64,000 bases of DNA from Paracentrotus lividus (lineage: Eukaryota; Echinodermata; Echinoidea; Camarodonta; Echinidae): positions 13,985,106 to 14,049,105 of the forward strand of contig CALNVZ010003434.1 in the NCBI GenBank assembly GCA_940671915.1, written 5' to 3'. A program made the position numbers and the translations under genes. Each line of letters begins with the position of its first letter. Position 1 is the first letter of the stretch. Shown here piece after piece: positions 1 to 12,500 of this stretch. A model generated the notes under the pieces. It worked only from the letters and a program-made list of their open reading frames with translations, was not told the origin of the DNA and made no database searches.

Positions 1-896
1 CTCAACCAGGCTACCCCTCCCAAATACTTGAAATTTAATCCGATTCCATTACGTCATCCCCTACGAAAGAACTTCGGAAACTTCGAAAATTACACAATTA
101 CTTCATCATTCAATGAATGATATTTTCGAACAGTTCCTGATTTCAAGTGTTTCAAATGGAAAACATTCTGTATGGTCAATGAAAACGCTTCAATGTGTAT
201 GGATCTGATAAAAGTGATTAGTATTAAGACTAAGAGGCATTTAAAGCCCCATAGTCATGATAGTCCCATACGTGCAAGTTCCTGTTTGCTCAATTATTCA
301 GCGTAAGAAAACTGGATCACATAATGTTTGAACATAAATAATTGTTTGTATTGTAAAGAAGCCTTTGTGTTGATTTCAGAACCTAATTTGCATTTTCAAA
401 GCCACAGCGCCCCTTTAAAATTTCAGCTAAATGTCCCACTTAGTTTGAATATGACCATGTAGCTTTCGTTTGAACAAGGAGATGTTCACTGTAATATCTC
501 CTTAGTTTGAAGTGTAATTTGGCTATTTAATTTTCGGTCCTGTCGGAGTTAAAACGAAACGTGGCACACAACTTCATGTAGGAATAATTATGAGTGTGAT
601 ACCTGATCAGGTATCCATTCTGATTTTCAAAGCCATATGGTAGATAATTATTGAATAAAATGTCTTAGGCATCTGTAAAATAAATGAATCACAATTGATA
701 AGGAAGAATGCCATAAACGCATATCTCTCAAAACTGAAAGGCGAAGTCACACTCTTCGTCAGTGCTCATGGTGTGACAACAGATGTTAATCAAAATCCGC
801 TTCTGAAACAGACGGGAAGATAATTATATGGATATGTGTATCTTTTTGATTGCTGAAAGGTAATAAAAGGGGGCATCAATAATGATTGATTCTTAA
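1..896. other. Non-coding 5' flank
   Basis: No convincing coding exon is visible. The stretch is AT-rich. Positions 200-475 match a second copy at 52118-52372 (listed separately). Nothing else could be assigned. Confidence 0.5.
200..475 (+). repeat. Dispersed repeat, copy 1
   Basis: This block aligns in the same orientation with 52118-52372. Both copies share long runs, including the phrase TTGTTTGTATTGTAAAGAAG followed by a shared GTGTTGATTTCAGA segment, and both end with TGAATATGACCATRTA. The differences are small indels and substitutions, so this is an old interspersed family. No ORF or tRNA-like promoter is seen in either copy. The family is not recognised. Confidence 0.7.
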
Positions 897-1477
897 AGGG
901 GAATCCAACCCAAGATGAGAATCAACCTTACAGGAAAGAGGAAAATGAGAGGAGCAATCTAAAAAAAGTTTCATCAAAATCGGTTATAAAATAAGAGAGT
1001 TATGGAAGTTTGAAAAGTCTAGTTGTTCCTTCTATGGGGATCCTCAAATTGGCATCATCGGCTTCAAAATGGCCGATCTCATGGACAACTCTCTATTCAT
1101 TTTGTACACAAATTTTCAGATTTTCCCCATTTTCTTTCAAAATTTGTCTTCTTTACTTCTGAGCTCAAAATATGTCATGGGAAAATATATTTCACACAAC
1201 ATATGTTGAGCTCAGAAGGAAGAAAGATATATTTCGAAAGAAAATGGGGAAAATCTGAAAATTTGTGTACAAAATGAATGGAGAGTTGTCCATGAGATCG
1301 GCCATTTTGAAGCCGATGATGCCAATTTGAGGATCCCCATAGAAGGAACAACTAGACTTTTCAAACTTCCATAACTCTCTTATTTTATAACCGATTTTGA
1401 TGAAACTTTTTTTAAATTGCTCCTCTCATTTTGCTCTTTCCTGTAAGGTTGATTCTCTCCTTGGGTTGGATTCCCCT
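897..1477. mobile_element. Foldback MITE with TTAA target duplication
   Basis: The left arm (897 to about 1165) is the reverse complement of the right arm (about 1205 to 1477) over roughly 270 bp. The ends are AGGGGAATCC and its complement. TTAA lies directly outside both ends (893-896 and 1478-1481). TTAA duplication is characteristic of piggyBac and Kolobok transposons, so a non-autonomous derivative of one of these is likely. There is no coding capacity. The 84-codon ORF inside is a by-product of the palindrome. A shorter related fragment lies near 5410-5445. Confidence 0.8.
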
Positions 1478-1481
1478 TTAA

Positions 1482-2192
1482 TATAGGGGTGGGGGAGTTA
1501 AAAATTCACATAGTCACCCAATATGAGAGGTTTCGTCAGTTGAAAAAAAAAAGGGAATCGTCATGAGTATTTTGAACAAATCAAGCAAGCCCGAAGCATT
1601 AGCTGCACAGTTCTCTCATATAAGTGAATTTAAAAGGGATATTTCGAGACTTTATTGTCTAAATCATGCGAGCTTATCCCAACCCTATGCCATGTCTGCA
1701 CCTGTCATCCATAAAATTATATTGCAACTCTTACCCTCCCTCTACATCTCATTAGAAAAAATAAAGCCCGGAGCAAACGGTAACTACGTTGTATTCATAG
1801 CATTTGTTTCTCCCCTGTGCCTTTATTTTAAGTGGGAAATTAATACGTAAATTGTATAAGGTCTACATGTGTTTCACCGCTCGAATCGCATCTGGTTTCT
1901 GCTCTCTTTCGCCTAGCGCCCTCTTCGTTAATTTCATGCAAGGTCGAGAAGCCGATGGTTTACTGTTATGAATACAACCATAATATTTTTGTGGAAATTC
2001 GTCATACGCATGCATTGAATACATTCACAGTAAAGCGGCATTGATCTGTGCTAATTTTCCCGATTCGTTTTCTATTGAACTCATTATTTTAGAACACGTG
2101 ACAACTTCTAAACGGAATTCTCCATTCTCTCCATCGACAAGTCGTCATTTTGTGAAGAACGTCCGAACATTACGCAGCATCAAAACATTACA
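1482..2192. other. Non-coding region upstream of first exon
   Basis: No recognisable gene. The stretch immediately upstream of 2193 would contain the 5' UTR and promoter of the receptor gene, but no TATA box or initiator can be called with confidence. Confidence 0.4.
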
Positions 2193-2262
2193 ATGTGGAA
2201 TTTTACACAGGATTATCATTTAACTTTGATCATAATGGTTGTAATTTCAAGTGCTGTAAATG
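2193..2262 (+). CDS. Candidate first coding exon: signal peptide
   Basis: An ATG at 2193 opens 23 codons plus one base. A short polar start (MWNFTQDYH) is followed by a hydrophobic stretch (LTLIIMVVIS) and small residues, as in a secretory signal peptide. A good donor, GTATGT, follows at 2263. The exon ends in phase 1, as the first exon of vertebrate CHRN genes does, and lies on the correct strand 11 kb upstream of the next recognised exon. The link to the receptor gene is inference: the connecting exon was not found, and a chance signal-like ORF is possible. Confidence 0.45.
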
Positions 2263-2755
2263 GTATGTATATTATTCGTTTTGTTATAATGAAGAACAAT
2301 GTTTGTTTGAAATGAAATTTGTAGTATTTGTTATATTTCAAGAATACATGATCATTGTGTCTTGATATGATTGATGACGCCGTTGAAATGAATCTTATTC
2401 CTCTCTCACCTTCTGAGCAACTTATCATTCTATTCGTCGAATTCATCATTCGTATTATTATCATCCCCGTCATTCTCATCATCATTGTAGTCCCCCTCAT
2501 CCTCCTTCTCATCATCATCATCATCATCATCATACATGCATCATCATAATCAAAACCATCATCTTCGTCATCATCATCATCATCATCATTATCATCACTA
2601 TCAGCATCATCATACATCATCCTCATCATCATCATCATAATCAAAACCATCATCATCATTATCATCATCATCATCATCAGCATCATCATCATCGTCATCA
2701 TCATCACCATCATGCATGCATCATCATAATCAAAACCATCAACTTCATCATCATA

Positions 2756-2790
<35 letters not shown>

Positions 2791-5700
2791 ACACCATCAT
2801 CACTATCATCATCATCATCATCATCATCATCCTCATCATCACCGCTATCGTTGTAGTCACTGTATATTTTTTACTCAATATTTACTAGGCTAGTAATTAT
2901 AACCTTAAAGTCAAAGGACAATCAATGGTATTGAGCTCTCACTATACATAATGACATTCATGATCATCATGATATTAGCCAATATACTGTACAGTTACAG
3001 CTCTTACATCATCACGGAGGCTTGGGTCTTAATTATGATATTTCAATTTAGACAATAATAATAGACGCATGCAGCAACAATTATATGAACAAAATTTAAG
3101 AGGTTACTTGGAACATGGCCCTTTTTCACGGCTCAATTTTGCGTTAAACCGGGTGTGATCAACTCCCTTAATCATGTTATTAATGAAAATTAATGATGTA
3201 TCTAGCTGGATTGGACGCAAAACTTCGGAGAGGCACTTCATTGGGTACATTTCGGTATTGTGTTCAACCATGGCATTGTGTCTTAACTGGCCAGAGCCAC
3301 CACTGAGAGTGTAATACCCCAACCCCCTTCCTTCCAATGCATGGACAAAAAGATTGCCCATTGGTGAAACTTGAAAGAAAAAAAAGAAAAAAAGAAAGAA
3401 ATAAAGAAGAAAAAAAACAAACAGTTACTCTTTCGTTCCTGGGCTGAACAATCGGACATGGATAAGACGAGGAATAAAAATTTAGGGATTATTTTTTTTT
3501 TTTAATCCATTGTTATGATTGTGCGATCTATCCGATTATCATGATTATGGTTCCAGTTGGCTTTACTTTGTGTTTCCTCCAATAAGCTATACACTGTATT
3601 CCGTGTCTAGAGGACAAAACAGGTGAAAAATTCACAATTTGCTTCCTAACACTTGTCTTCATGTCAGCGCTTTAGTGAATTAAAGTTGATTTTCACTCAC
3701 CAATAAACTATCAATACTCCTCGTAATAGCTCGTAATACATAGCAACTTTGTCATTATGTTATAACGTGGTACAAGCCTACCGTATATTGATACACACGA
3801 TTTCATTATCTTTATTACAATATTGACGTAATCAACGTCTTTGCTTAACCATGCAATAAGGATTAACAACGATTAATTAATTGGGATCAATATAAGAAAG
3901 GAAGTGAAAATTGAGTTTAACGCTTCGTTTCCTTTACGGTGACATCATACATCATATATCATATAATTATACATGACATAATATGCCATTTATATTGTAC
4001 TTAGTGTTTTGTGTTGTTTTTTTATATTATGAACTCATTGATTTGTATGTTTATCTTGTTTTTCCACTATCTTTATGTCTTTTTGTCCCTTTTTGTAAAT
4101 TCATGATATCTACATTACACAACATACATGTAGATTGCCATGGGAGAGCATGCTCGCAAATGACGTCACAAAATTTAAACGTAAAACATTCATAATTTCG
4201 TTATCCTTTTATGGATTTTTTTTCTTCAAATCATCACTCATATTTTTTTTCTCCATATTCTGTTTTTGGTCTATTCAGACTCAGTTTCGACTTTATGCTT
4301 CAATGCACTTTAATTTAGAGTTGATGCTTCAGAAAATACGCTTAATGAATAAGTTTGTCATATTACATGTATATACATGTATATACATGTATATATATTT
4401 TTAATATACATGGATTATTCCTTTTCGCTCTTCGCCAGACGTGACAGTTTGTAAAAAAAAAAGTTTGAGATAAGTTACATGCATGGGCACGTGCCGAACT
4501 CAATAATTATCACTGTCATGCTACATTCTAAAGATGCTATTACAAATAATTATGGCTTCCTGGAAGGTCGACCAAAGAAATATGCTGGTTCTGTTAAAAT
4601 GAATTAGAATTCCAATTGGTTATCAGATCAAGAAGGCAAGCTAGCCGAATGAAATTTGATTCGATGTTATATTGATTGGACTATAGGGTACCTAGTTGGC
4701 GACTTTAAGACTGTCTCAGGGTTTATGGAGAAATCGCACTTAAGTTACATGATGATAATTTGCATCGGGAATTTTGTTACCCCCCCCCCCCGACACACAC
4801 AAACACGCACATGCATATACCTACCTCCGAATCCAAACCCAACTTTGCCACCCTCAAATAAAAAGTCCATCTGTTTTTGTTTTTTAGTTCTTTTTATAAA
4901 TTGAATGCAAGTCTGTGAAATAAGTGATATAAGTAAAGGTTTAACCACATAAAAACACTAGAACGAAGCTGCACGAATTTTTAAATATTACAGAATCATA
5001 GCGGTAAGGTTTTGAAGTGTGAAGGACAAACGACAATAAAGTTACATTAATTTTTCAAGTTTCAATTTTGTGACTGAGTTGCGGAATCGCTCTCCCATTG
5101 TGGATTGCAAATTCCATAAAAAATATGTAAAAAATAAAAAATAGATTGATGGATTGATTACAGAATATAAATAATTCACCTGTGCATTTAAATGTCATCA
5201 GAAACATACTTTCATGCACGTATACAAATCCATTCATCCATCATTGATTATTTATGACATTTTTTATACATAAAAAATTGAAAATCAGCTCGCAAGTAGC
5301 GTCGCAAATTTGGAGATTTTGAAATATTCACAGTCATGTGATATTTCCCCAAGACATGATCTCAGACAGAAGTTTAAAGCATAAGACGCACTTGCAAAAG
5401 ACAATGGATGTTTTTAATTGCTCCTCTCATTTTACTCTTTCCTAGATAAGATGGTTTCATTTAGGATACTGAATTTGGCAAAACTTATCAGTTTTAAGTC
5501 GACGACAGCCTGTTTTGGGATTTTAAAGAACGGGTTTTGAAAACTACTTTAGCTAGTGTAAAAATGGGTTTAGCAACTCATGTGAAGCGATGATGCTCAC
5601 AAACAAATCATCTGAAGCAATGGCCCATGAGAACCATTGTGAAGAGATAAGACTATAATCTAGATCAAATCCTTAAATACAATTTATTTGTTTTTCTCAG

Positions 5701-8700
5701 AAAATATGAGGGCAAGTACTGCTTTCAATGGCGCAGTCACATGTACGGTGCATGTCTCTAATTAAAACTAGTCTCTATTAAAGACCGTACACAGGCAATC
5801 ATATTAGGAACGAGGTGAGCTTGGGAGTAAGGGTTGGGAAAGAATGGACGGGCAATTCCTAAAAACTGAACAGGGTGAGTGTTGGTCCGGAAGAAAACTA
5901 CTTGATGTAACACCAAAACTTTTGTCAAAGAGAATAATAATAATAATAATGCTCCAAATTTTAGTGTCCGAAACAAACTCCTGAAAGGTGAAACGGAAAT
6001 TTATTTTGCCCAATTAATCGTGGGCCCGGCAGCCACTGAGCAGCGCCAGATCGACCGTTGCTCTATCCCTTTCTTGTTGAACGCCAAACAGAGAAGCAGC
6101 AACTCCCATTTTTAACGTCTTTGGTATGACGCGGCCGGGGATCGAACCCACCACCTCCCGATTATGAGGCAGGCGCTCTATCCACTGAGCCAACACATCG
6201 GTAGGGAAGAAATGAATTCACATTGGATTCTAGGCGATTTACCATCTTTATCACAACAAAGTTCTTCATATGAAATATGAACACATACCCCCCCCCCCAA
6301 AAAAAAAAAACACAAAAAAACAAACAAACAAACAAAAAAACATTTAAATCATATATTTTCAGTAGAATTGGGACTTTAGTAGTAAAGCTATATAGAGCAC
6401 TCAGTTCTACCATTGTCGTATAAGTAAACAGTTATACGTCCATGGTTCCACCCAGAACAAAATTGATTTATCAAACCACAATTATCCTGGTTCAGGTTAT
6501 GTTCTGTTGCTGTATTTACGACTTTGAAGCTTTTGAGGCCGATAGTCACAAACATAACAAATGAGAATCGATCGATATTTCTTCAAGATTCAAAAGGAAT
6601 CTTCAGGCCGTTATCTCTAATCAAAATATTTTCTGAGCAGCGTCCTTCGGTTGATTCAGCGGTGATGGCAATGTGAGATTAATAAAAGAAGAAGGCGCAA
6701 ATAATGAAAATTACCTTTCTGCTCTACAAGAAAGAATCGTGCTTCAATTTAGTAAGTGATTTATTGATGATGGGATATCGAAATTGATCATCGAAATATT
6801 TACATTCTCATCGATTCATCAATTCACCTCCTTCATAGTGTCGAAAAAAAAAGAGCAGCAAAACTGTTATGTAGTTATAGAAATTAATTTTGAGCGATCC
6901 AATTTTAAGTATTCAAAATTTTGATAAAAAGCATCACCGTTTCACTTTCTTTAATTCGTATAATGTAAAATCAATAATTAATCAGGGTAACGTCGATCGT
7001 TGCGTGACTAACAAAAAGAGCCTTAAAAGGGGAAAAAATTTAAATAGATTTAATTCACGTGAAAAGAATTGGGCTACGAAGTCGGACGTAAAAGGCATAA
7101 TTTGTCAGAGTGTGGTCATGAATATAGATCGGCTTGCATGGAGTGCTCGTCCTTGTGATTAAATGGAATGATCTTTCCATTTTTCAACGTATGAATATTA
7201 AAAAAAAATGTATCATTCTAGCCTCGGCCTTATTCGCATTTTGAACGAACGGCTTCTATTCACCTTCATTTTAATTATTTTTTTGTGAAGTTTTTTGAAA
7301 TCTTTTATTAGTTTATGTGTTTATTTTGCATGTATATTAGCAAAGAGGGAAACGTACAGAAATATATAGAAATGAGCAACACAAAAAAAAAAAAAAAAAA
7401 AAAAAAAAGGATTCCTGTGGGACGCGAACCTCCGGATTGCTCTTTCCGACTGAGCAATAGAAATATATATAATCGGTGTTCTTCCCAGAAACCAATTAAC
7501 TTTCAATGTTCGTTTTGTCAGGAGCTATTAAAACCCGACATTAACCCAAAGGATAGAAATCAATTGGTTGATTTATTTGAGGAATCACAGAGCTCAGTCG
7601 GTAGAGCATCTGTCTTGCATCCACAGGTCTCACTTCCAGTCCCGATGGAATCCCATTTTCTTTGCTCATTTTCATATCATATATTGTATCTCTGTTCAGT
7701 TTACCTCTTTGTTCGAAATTATATTATTTAAAAGCTGTTTCATTTTACCGTGATCCCTTGCTCATCTATTTATGTCATGTCACCCATTTCTAACCACACA
7801 AACTTTGAAAGTTGAGGGGACTTTTGGGAAGAAAACTTATATTTAGTTTCTACAGTGTGTTCCTAAAAAAAAGTAATCGAAGTTCAAAGGTCAGTCATTT
7901 CAAAAGTTTGTGATTTATTTTTTGTGATTTGTTTACTAAACTACTAAGTAACTCATCAGCTTTAATTTGAGACATTGCTAACCTCTAAACTGTAATGGAT
8001 CACAGAGTTAGGGTCATTTGAAGGTGAATAGTACACCCATTTTTTCCAAGTTTTTCGTTTTTAGGGTATGAAACAACTTTAATAAAATTTCCGTTTCATA
8101 GTTTAGGGGGTTTTTTGTCACACAAGCTTAAATGAAATGCAATCTCATTTGTCAAAGGACTATCTCACTGGCAATGACATGGGTTCTCGATTATGCGTGA
8201 GTCTCTGGAGTCTCGGAGACGGATCGCCGCGATGTCTCCTGATTCTGCAGGAAGTCGTGAGAAAAATCAAAGACATGTCAAACATTTCCAATTTTTAGTA
8301 GACTTCTTTAATACGCGAGCAAGTCTCTGTGACGTCTTTGCGGGGTTGCCGCGACGTCCCTTTAGTATCCACGACGTCGCAGAGACGTTGTCGGAACTTG
8401 CTAACGATTAAAATAAATCGAACGGTTTATTAATTCTGACTTGCTGGCGTCTTAAAGAGGTCTACTAAAAGATTGAACATGTTTGACTTTTGTTCCATTT
8501 TCGCTCGACGACCTGAAGTCTCAGGAGACGTCACCACGACGTCTCCACGACTCAAGAGACTCCTAATTGCGAACACATCTCATTGCCATTGAGATAGGTC
8601 CTTTGAAAAATGAGATGGCATTTCATTGAAACTTTGTGTGACAAAACCCCCCATAACTATGAAACCAACAATTTTTAAAAAGTTGGTTTCATACCCTAAA

Positions 8701-9489
8701 AAAGAAAAACTTGGAAAAAATGGGTTTTGTACCTATCACCTTCAAAGGTTCCTAACTCTGTGACCCATTACAGTTTGGAGGAAAGCAATGTCTCAAAATA
8801 AAGCTGATGAGTTACTTAGTAGTTTAGTAAACAAATCACAAAAAAAACCATATGCTTTTGAAATGACTGACCTTTGAACTTCGATTACCTTTTTTTTAGG
8901 AACACACTGTATAGCTCAGTCGTTAGAGCACCGGTCTAATTCAGATGTCTCGAATTCGAGTCCCGCTGGAATCCCATTTTCTTCATTTTCAATATTTGAA
9001 TGTTAGTTTATTCCGTGAGAGTAAGAATAACAGATCTACTTTCTAAGCCCTTATCCGACCGGCTTTCTGGATACGCATATGTACGGATCATCGTCCACCA
9101 GGCCGGTTATCAACCGGATACGGTTCGGTTTGGCTGGCAAGGGCTTTCTGCTTGCACTATAAATATTATTCGACTGATCTGATTTGTTATGACCGTATCT
9201 GTTTTTTGTTTCAGTGCACTCTCGGAGTAAAAATGAAAGTCATGCAAAGTTGTTATCCGAGCACCTAGCTAACGAGTACGGATCGCCTTCCATCAAACCG
9301 GTTATAAACTCTTCGGATACAGTTGTTGTCTCCTTCCGGCTCCTGATCTCGCAAGTCATTCAATTTGTGAGTAATAAATGATGATGATGATGGTGATTGT
9401 GTTGAAGATGATGATGGTGAGGATGGTGATGGTGATGATGATGGTGGTGGTGGTGGTGGTTGTGATGATGATGGTCGTGATGATGATGG

Positions 9490-9541
<52 letters not shown>

Positions 9542-12500
9542 GATGATGATGACTATGGTAATGGTGATGCTAATAATGATGTAATAGTAATGATAATTAT
9601 GGCAATGCTGCTGCTGCTGCTGCTAATGATGATGATAAATTTAGTTTTCTTTTCTTTTAATGAGGGCTTAAGAATGTGATGAACTTGTTTCTAAGAGTGT
9701 TTAAAACACGTGATATCTAAAGCATAACGTTCGGGTTGGGTTGCTATTTTTTGTTAAAATATGAATTTTCCTCTTAAGAAAATTCAGTGAGCAAATATAT
9801 CGACGTCTTAAAAAAAGAATCAGGCTATATCGTTCAATTCAAAGTTTCATATCATACTGGCAAGTTAAAAAGCACCTCAGAACAAAATACTCCCCCAAAA
9901 TAAAGAGAAATTATACAAATTAGATAAACAAGAAGTCGTACAATACAATGGTGGAACCCCGATTCTAAAATGGGCGGGGCGGCTGGATTTGCCGCATGTA
10001 CAGTCAATTAGTGGTTTTCAAATTATGGGGACACGTCTGCTGAGCCCATGCCTGGTTACGCCTCTTAAAACGACTGACAGAGAAATAGAATCACAATTGG
10101 GTCTCTCAATGATAATGTTGTAATATTGTTTTCACAAAAAATTATTTTGTTCGTAAACTTCTTCGTCTTTGGTCTTAAAATACAGCAGGCAAAAAGTTGT
10201 ATTACATGCTGTACATAATCACGGATTTTTTTTTTTCTATTTTTAATTTATTAATTTTTTTATACTGTATTTCTATTCTTGAGGAGATTCCAAAATGATT
10301 GGGCTCGCTTGTTATCTAGCATTGTCTAGGTAAGCCTATTATTTTGGGAGACAAGCATGAATGGATGAGTACTATGTATGAAAGCCGATTCTCTTCAACG
10401 ATATTTAACCAATAATAGACTGGTATACAAATTAGATTCATGCTCTAGAGGAAATTATTGTAATGCGTCAGTCACCTGTACACATCACAAGGACTGTGCA
10501 TTGAAGTTTGGAAGAAAAAAAAAATCATAAAAATTTCTCCTGCAAATAATTACGTGAGAAATACAAAATATACATCAGGAGTAACACGTTTGTTCCGTTT
10601 TAACCCAATATGTCAGCTATAGAACTCTAATGATTTCATTTCTTCTCTTTCATTAATTATTAGAGGAGAAATTTACAGCAAAACTGTTATTTCAAATTAC
10701 ATTTCTGTATGGCGACTCTGCTGACATCACTTTGCTGTGTTATTTTTTTACAGTGCATATGTAAATTATGCGAGTTTGAAGCCAATTGGTATCTCACTTC
10801 GCGGAGACATCTCTTAGACTTGGAGAGTTGAAGACGTCTTCTAGACTCCAAGACGTCTCCCGAGATGTCTCATTGACTGACAAAAAAAAAAATCTCATGA
10901 ATATGAACATGTTTGAGACGTCTCCACGACTAGTCTCAAATACGTTTCATGGCTGTACGTGACATACCGCCATTAGTACATGCCCCTGAAAATAGTCTCC
11001 GCGTTTCGTATATTGTATGCAAAACCTTCATTCACAAATAATATGCTGGAATATTTGAAACATTAGTATATGTCCTGCATTTTAGTATATCAAAGTAGCT
11101 ACTTTTGAAAACAGCTTTTATATCATGTATATTCTAAGTTCCAATTCCCTTCCGCCTATACAGACCATAATTATCTTCAGAACAAATGAATAGTTTTACA
11201 AATGGTAGGGTACATGCAGGTAATATGGGCCCCCTAAGCTCATTTGCCTAATTTGCATAAAATTATGAAATGACACACAGTCTAATCTTTGTTTATATGA
11301 ATCAATAACTACTGCTCTAACTTTTATTGTGAAGAAAAACAATTATCACCAATCCCCCTGTCTGCAATATTCAAATGTTGACGTCATTACCAAAGTGCCC
11401 ATATTACACCTGCATGTGCAGGTAATATGGGCACATGTATTTAATGTATGTTTTAAAAACTACAATGACTCTACCATGTCTGGAATTTGCTTAAAATGTT
11501 GAAAATCATTAACTTTAAGATATAATTTGAAATTTTAAGACCCTTCAGTAAATCCTTTGACTATATATTTCATTGTTATGTATTTTGTATATTATTTCTT
11601 TTTTTAATATTATTTAAATATTATTTTCATATAGGCCTACAATAAGTTATTTATATTAATAATATACTGTGAATATACCCCAAAAAATCGTAGCAAAAAG
11701 GTTGATGCCTCATCCCAATACTAAGTACCAGAATCATTTCCGCCATTTTGGATGTCCCATATTACCTGCACTAATGTTGCTGTGTCAGGCATGCATTCAA
11801 TGCCACATTGCACCCCTTCACTAAAACAAACTGACCTGTACACGCTAGTATGATCAAAATGAAACTATAAACTTACTACACTCTCAGCACGCTGGTTAAA
11901 AAAATGCATATTAAAACCAGTTGGTTAAAAATTTTAACCAATAATGTATTAAAAAGAAAAGTTGGTTAAAAAACAAGTTGGTTAAACGTGAAAAAGCATG
12001 GGTTGGTTAAAAAAGCCCAATTCCAATTTTAACCAATAGTTGGTTTAAAAGATTGGTCACGTGGAAGAAAAACAACCAATGGGAAACGGGGATTTAACAA
12101 AGATACGCGCTCCGCTCCTCGCGCTAGAAATCTTGCGATTTTGATTTATACACGTAAGATAGTGCACAGTGCGCCTATTCATTATGCACGTATTTTGTTC
12201 GCGACGACAACAGGGTTACACAAGCTGACTGCTGGTCTGGCTGGACCTATCTTGACAATCTGATCAAAGTATATTGGTAGGTAGAAATGACTTGAAGAGT
12301 ATAGGCCTGTGATATAGGACTAACATGCATTATGTTTTGGACTACATGGCCAGTACGGTTCTTAATTATTTCGGTTGAGACGTTAGACCTAGCGTTAACT
12401 TAGGTAGATCTATTAAACTTGCCTGAAATTTATGCAGGTCCGGTCTAGAATCTAAATACTTCGCTCTCCAACCAGTTTGGTCTCGGACTTAGTCTTGAGG

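Noticed and set aside
2216-2878. 220-codon Met/Asp-rich ORF on the - strand
   Set aside because: It is a translation of the (CAT)n microsatellite with no independent support.
3104-3361. 85-codon - strand ORF
   Set aside because: No similarity recognised and no splice or start context. Left as non-coding.
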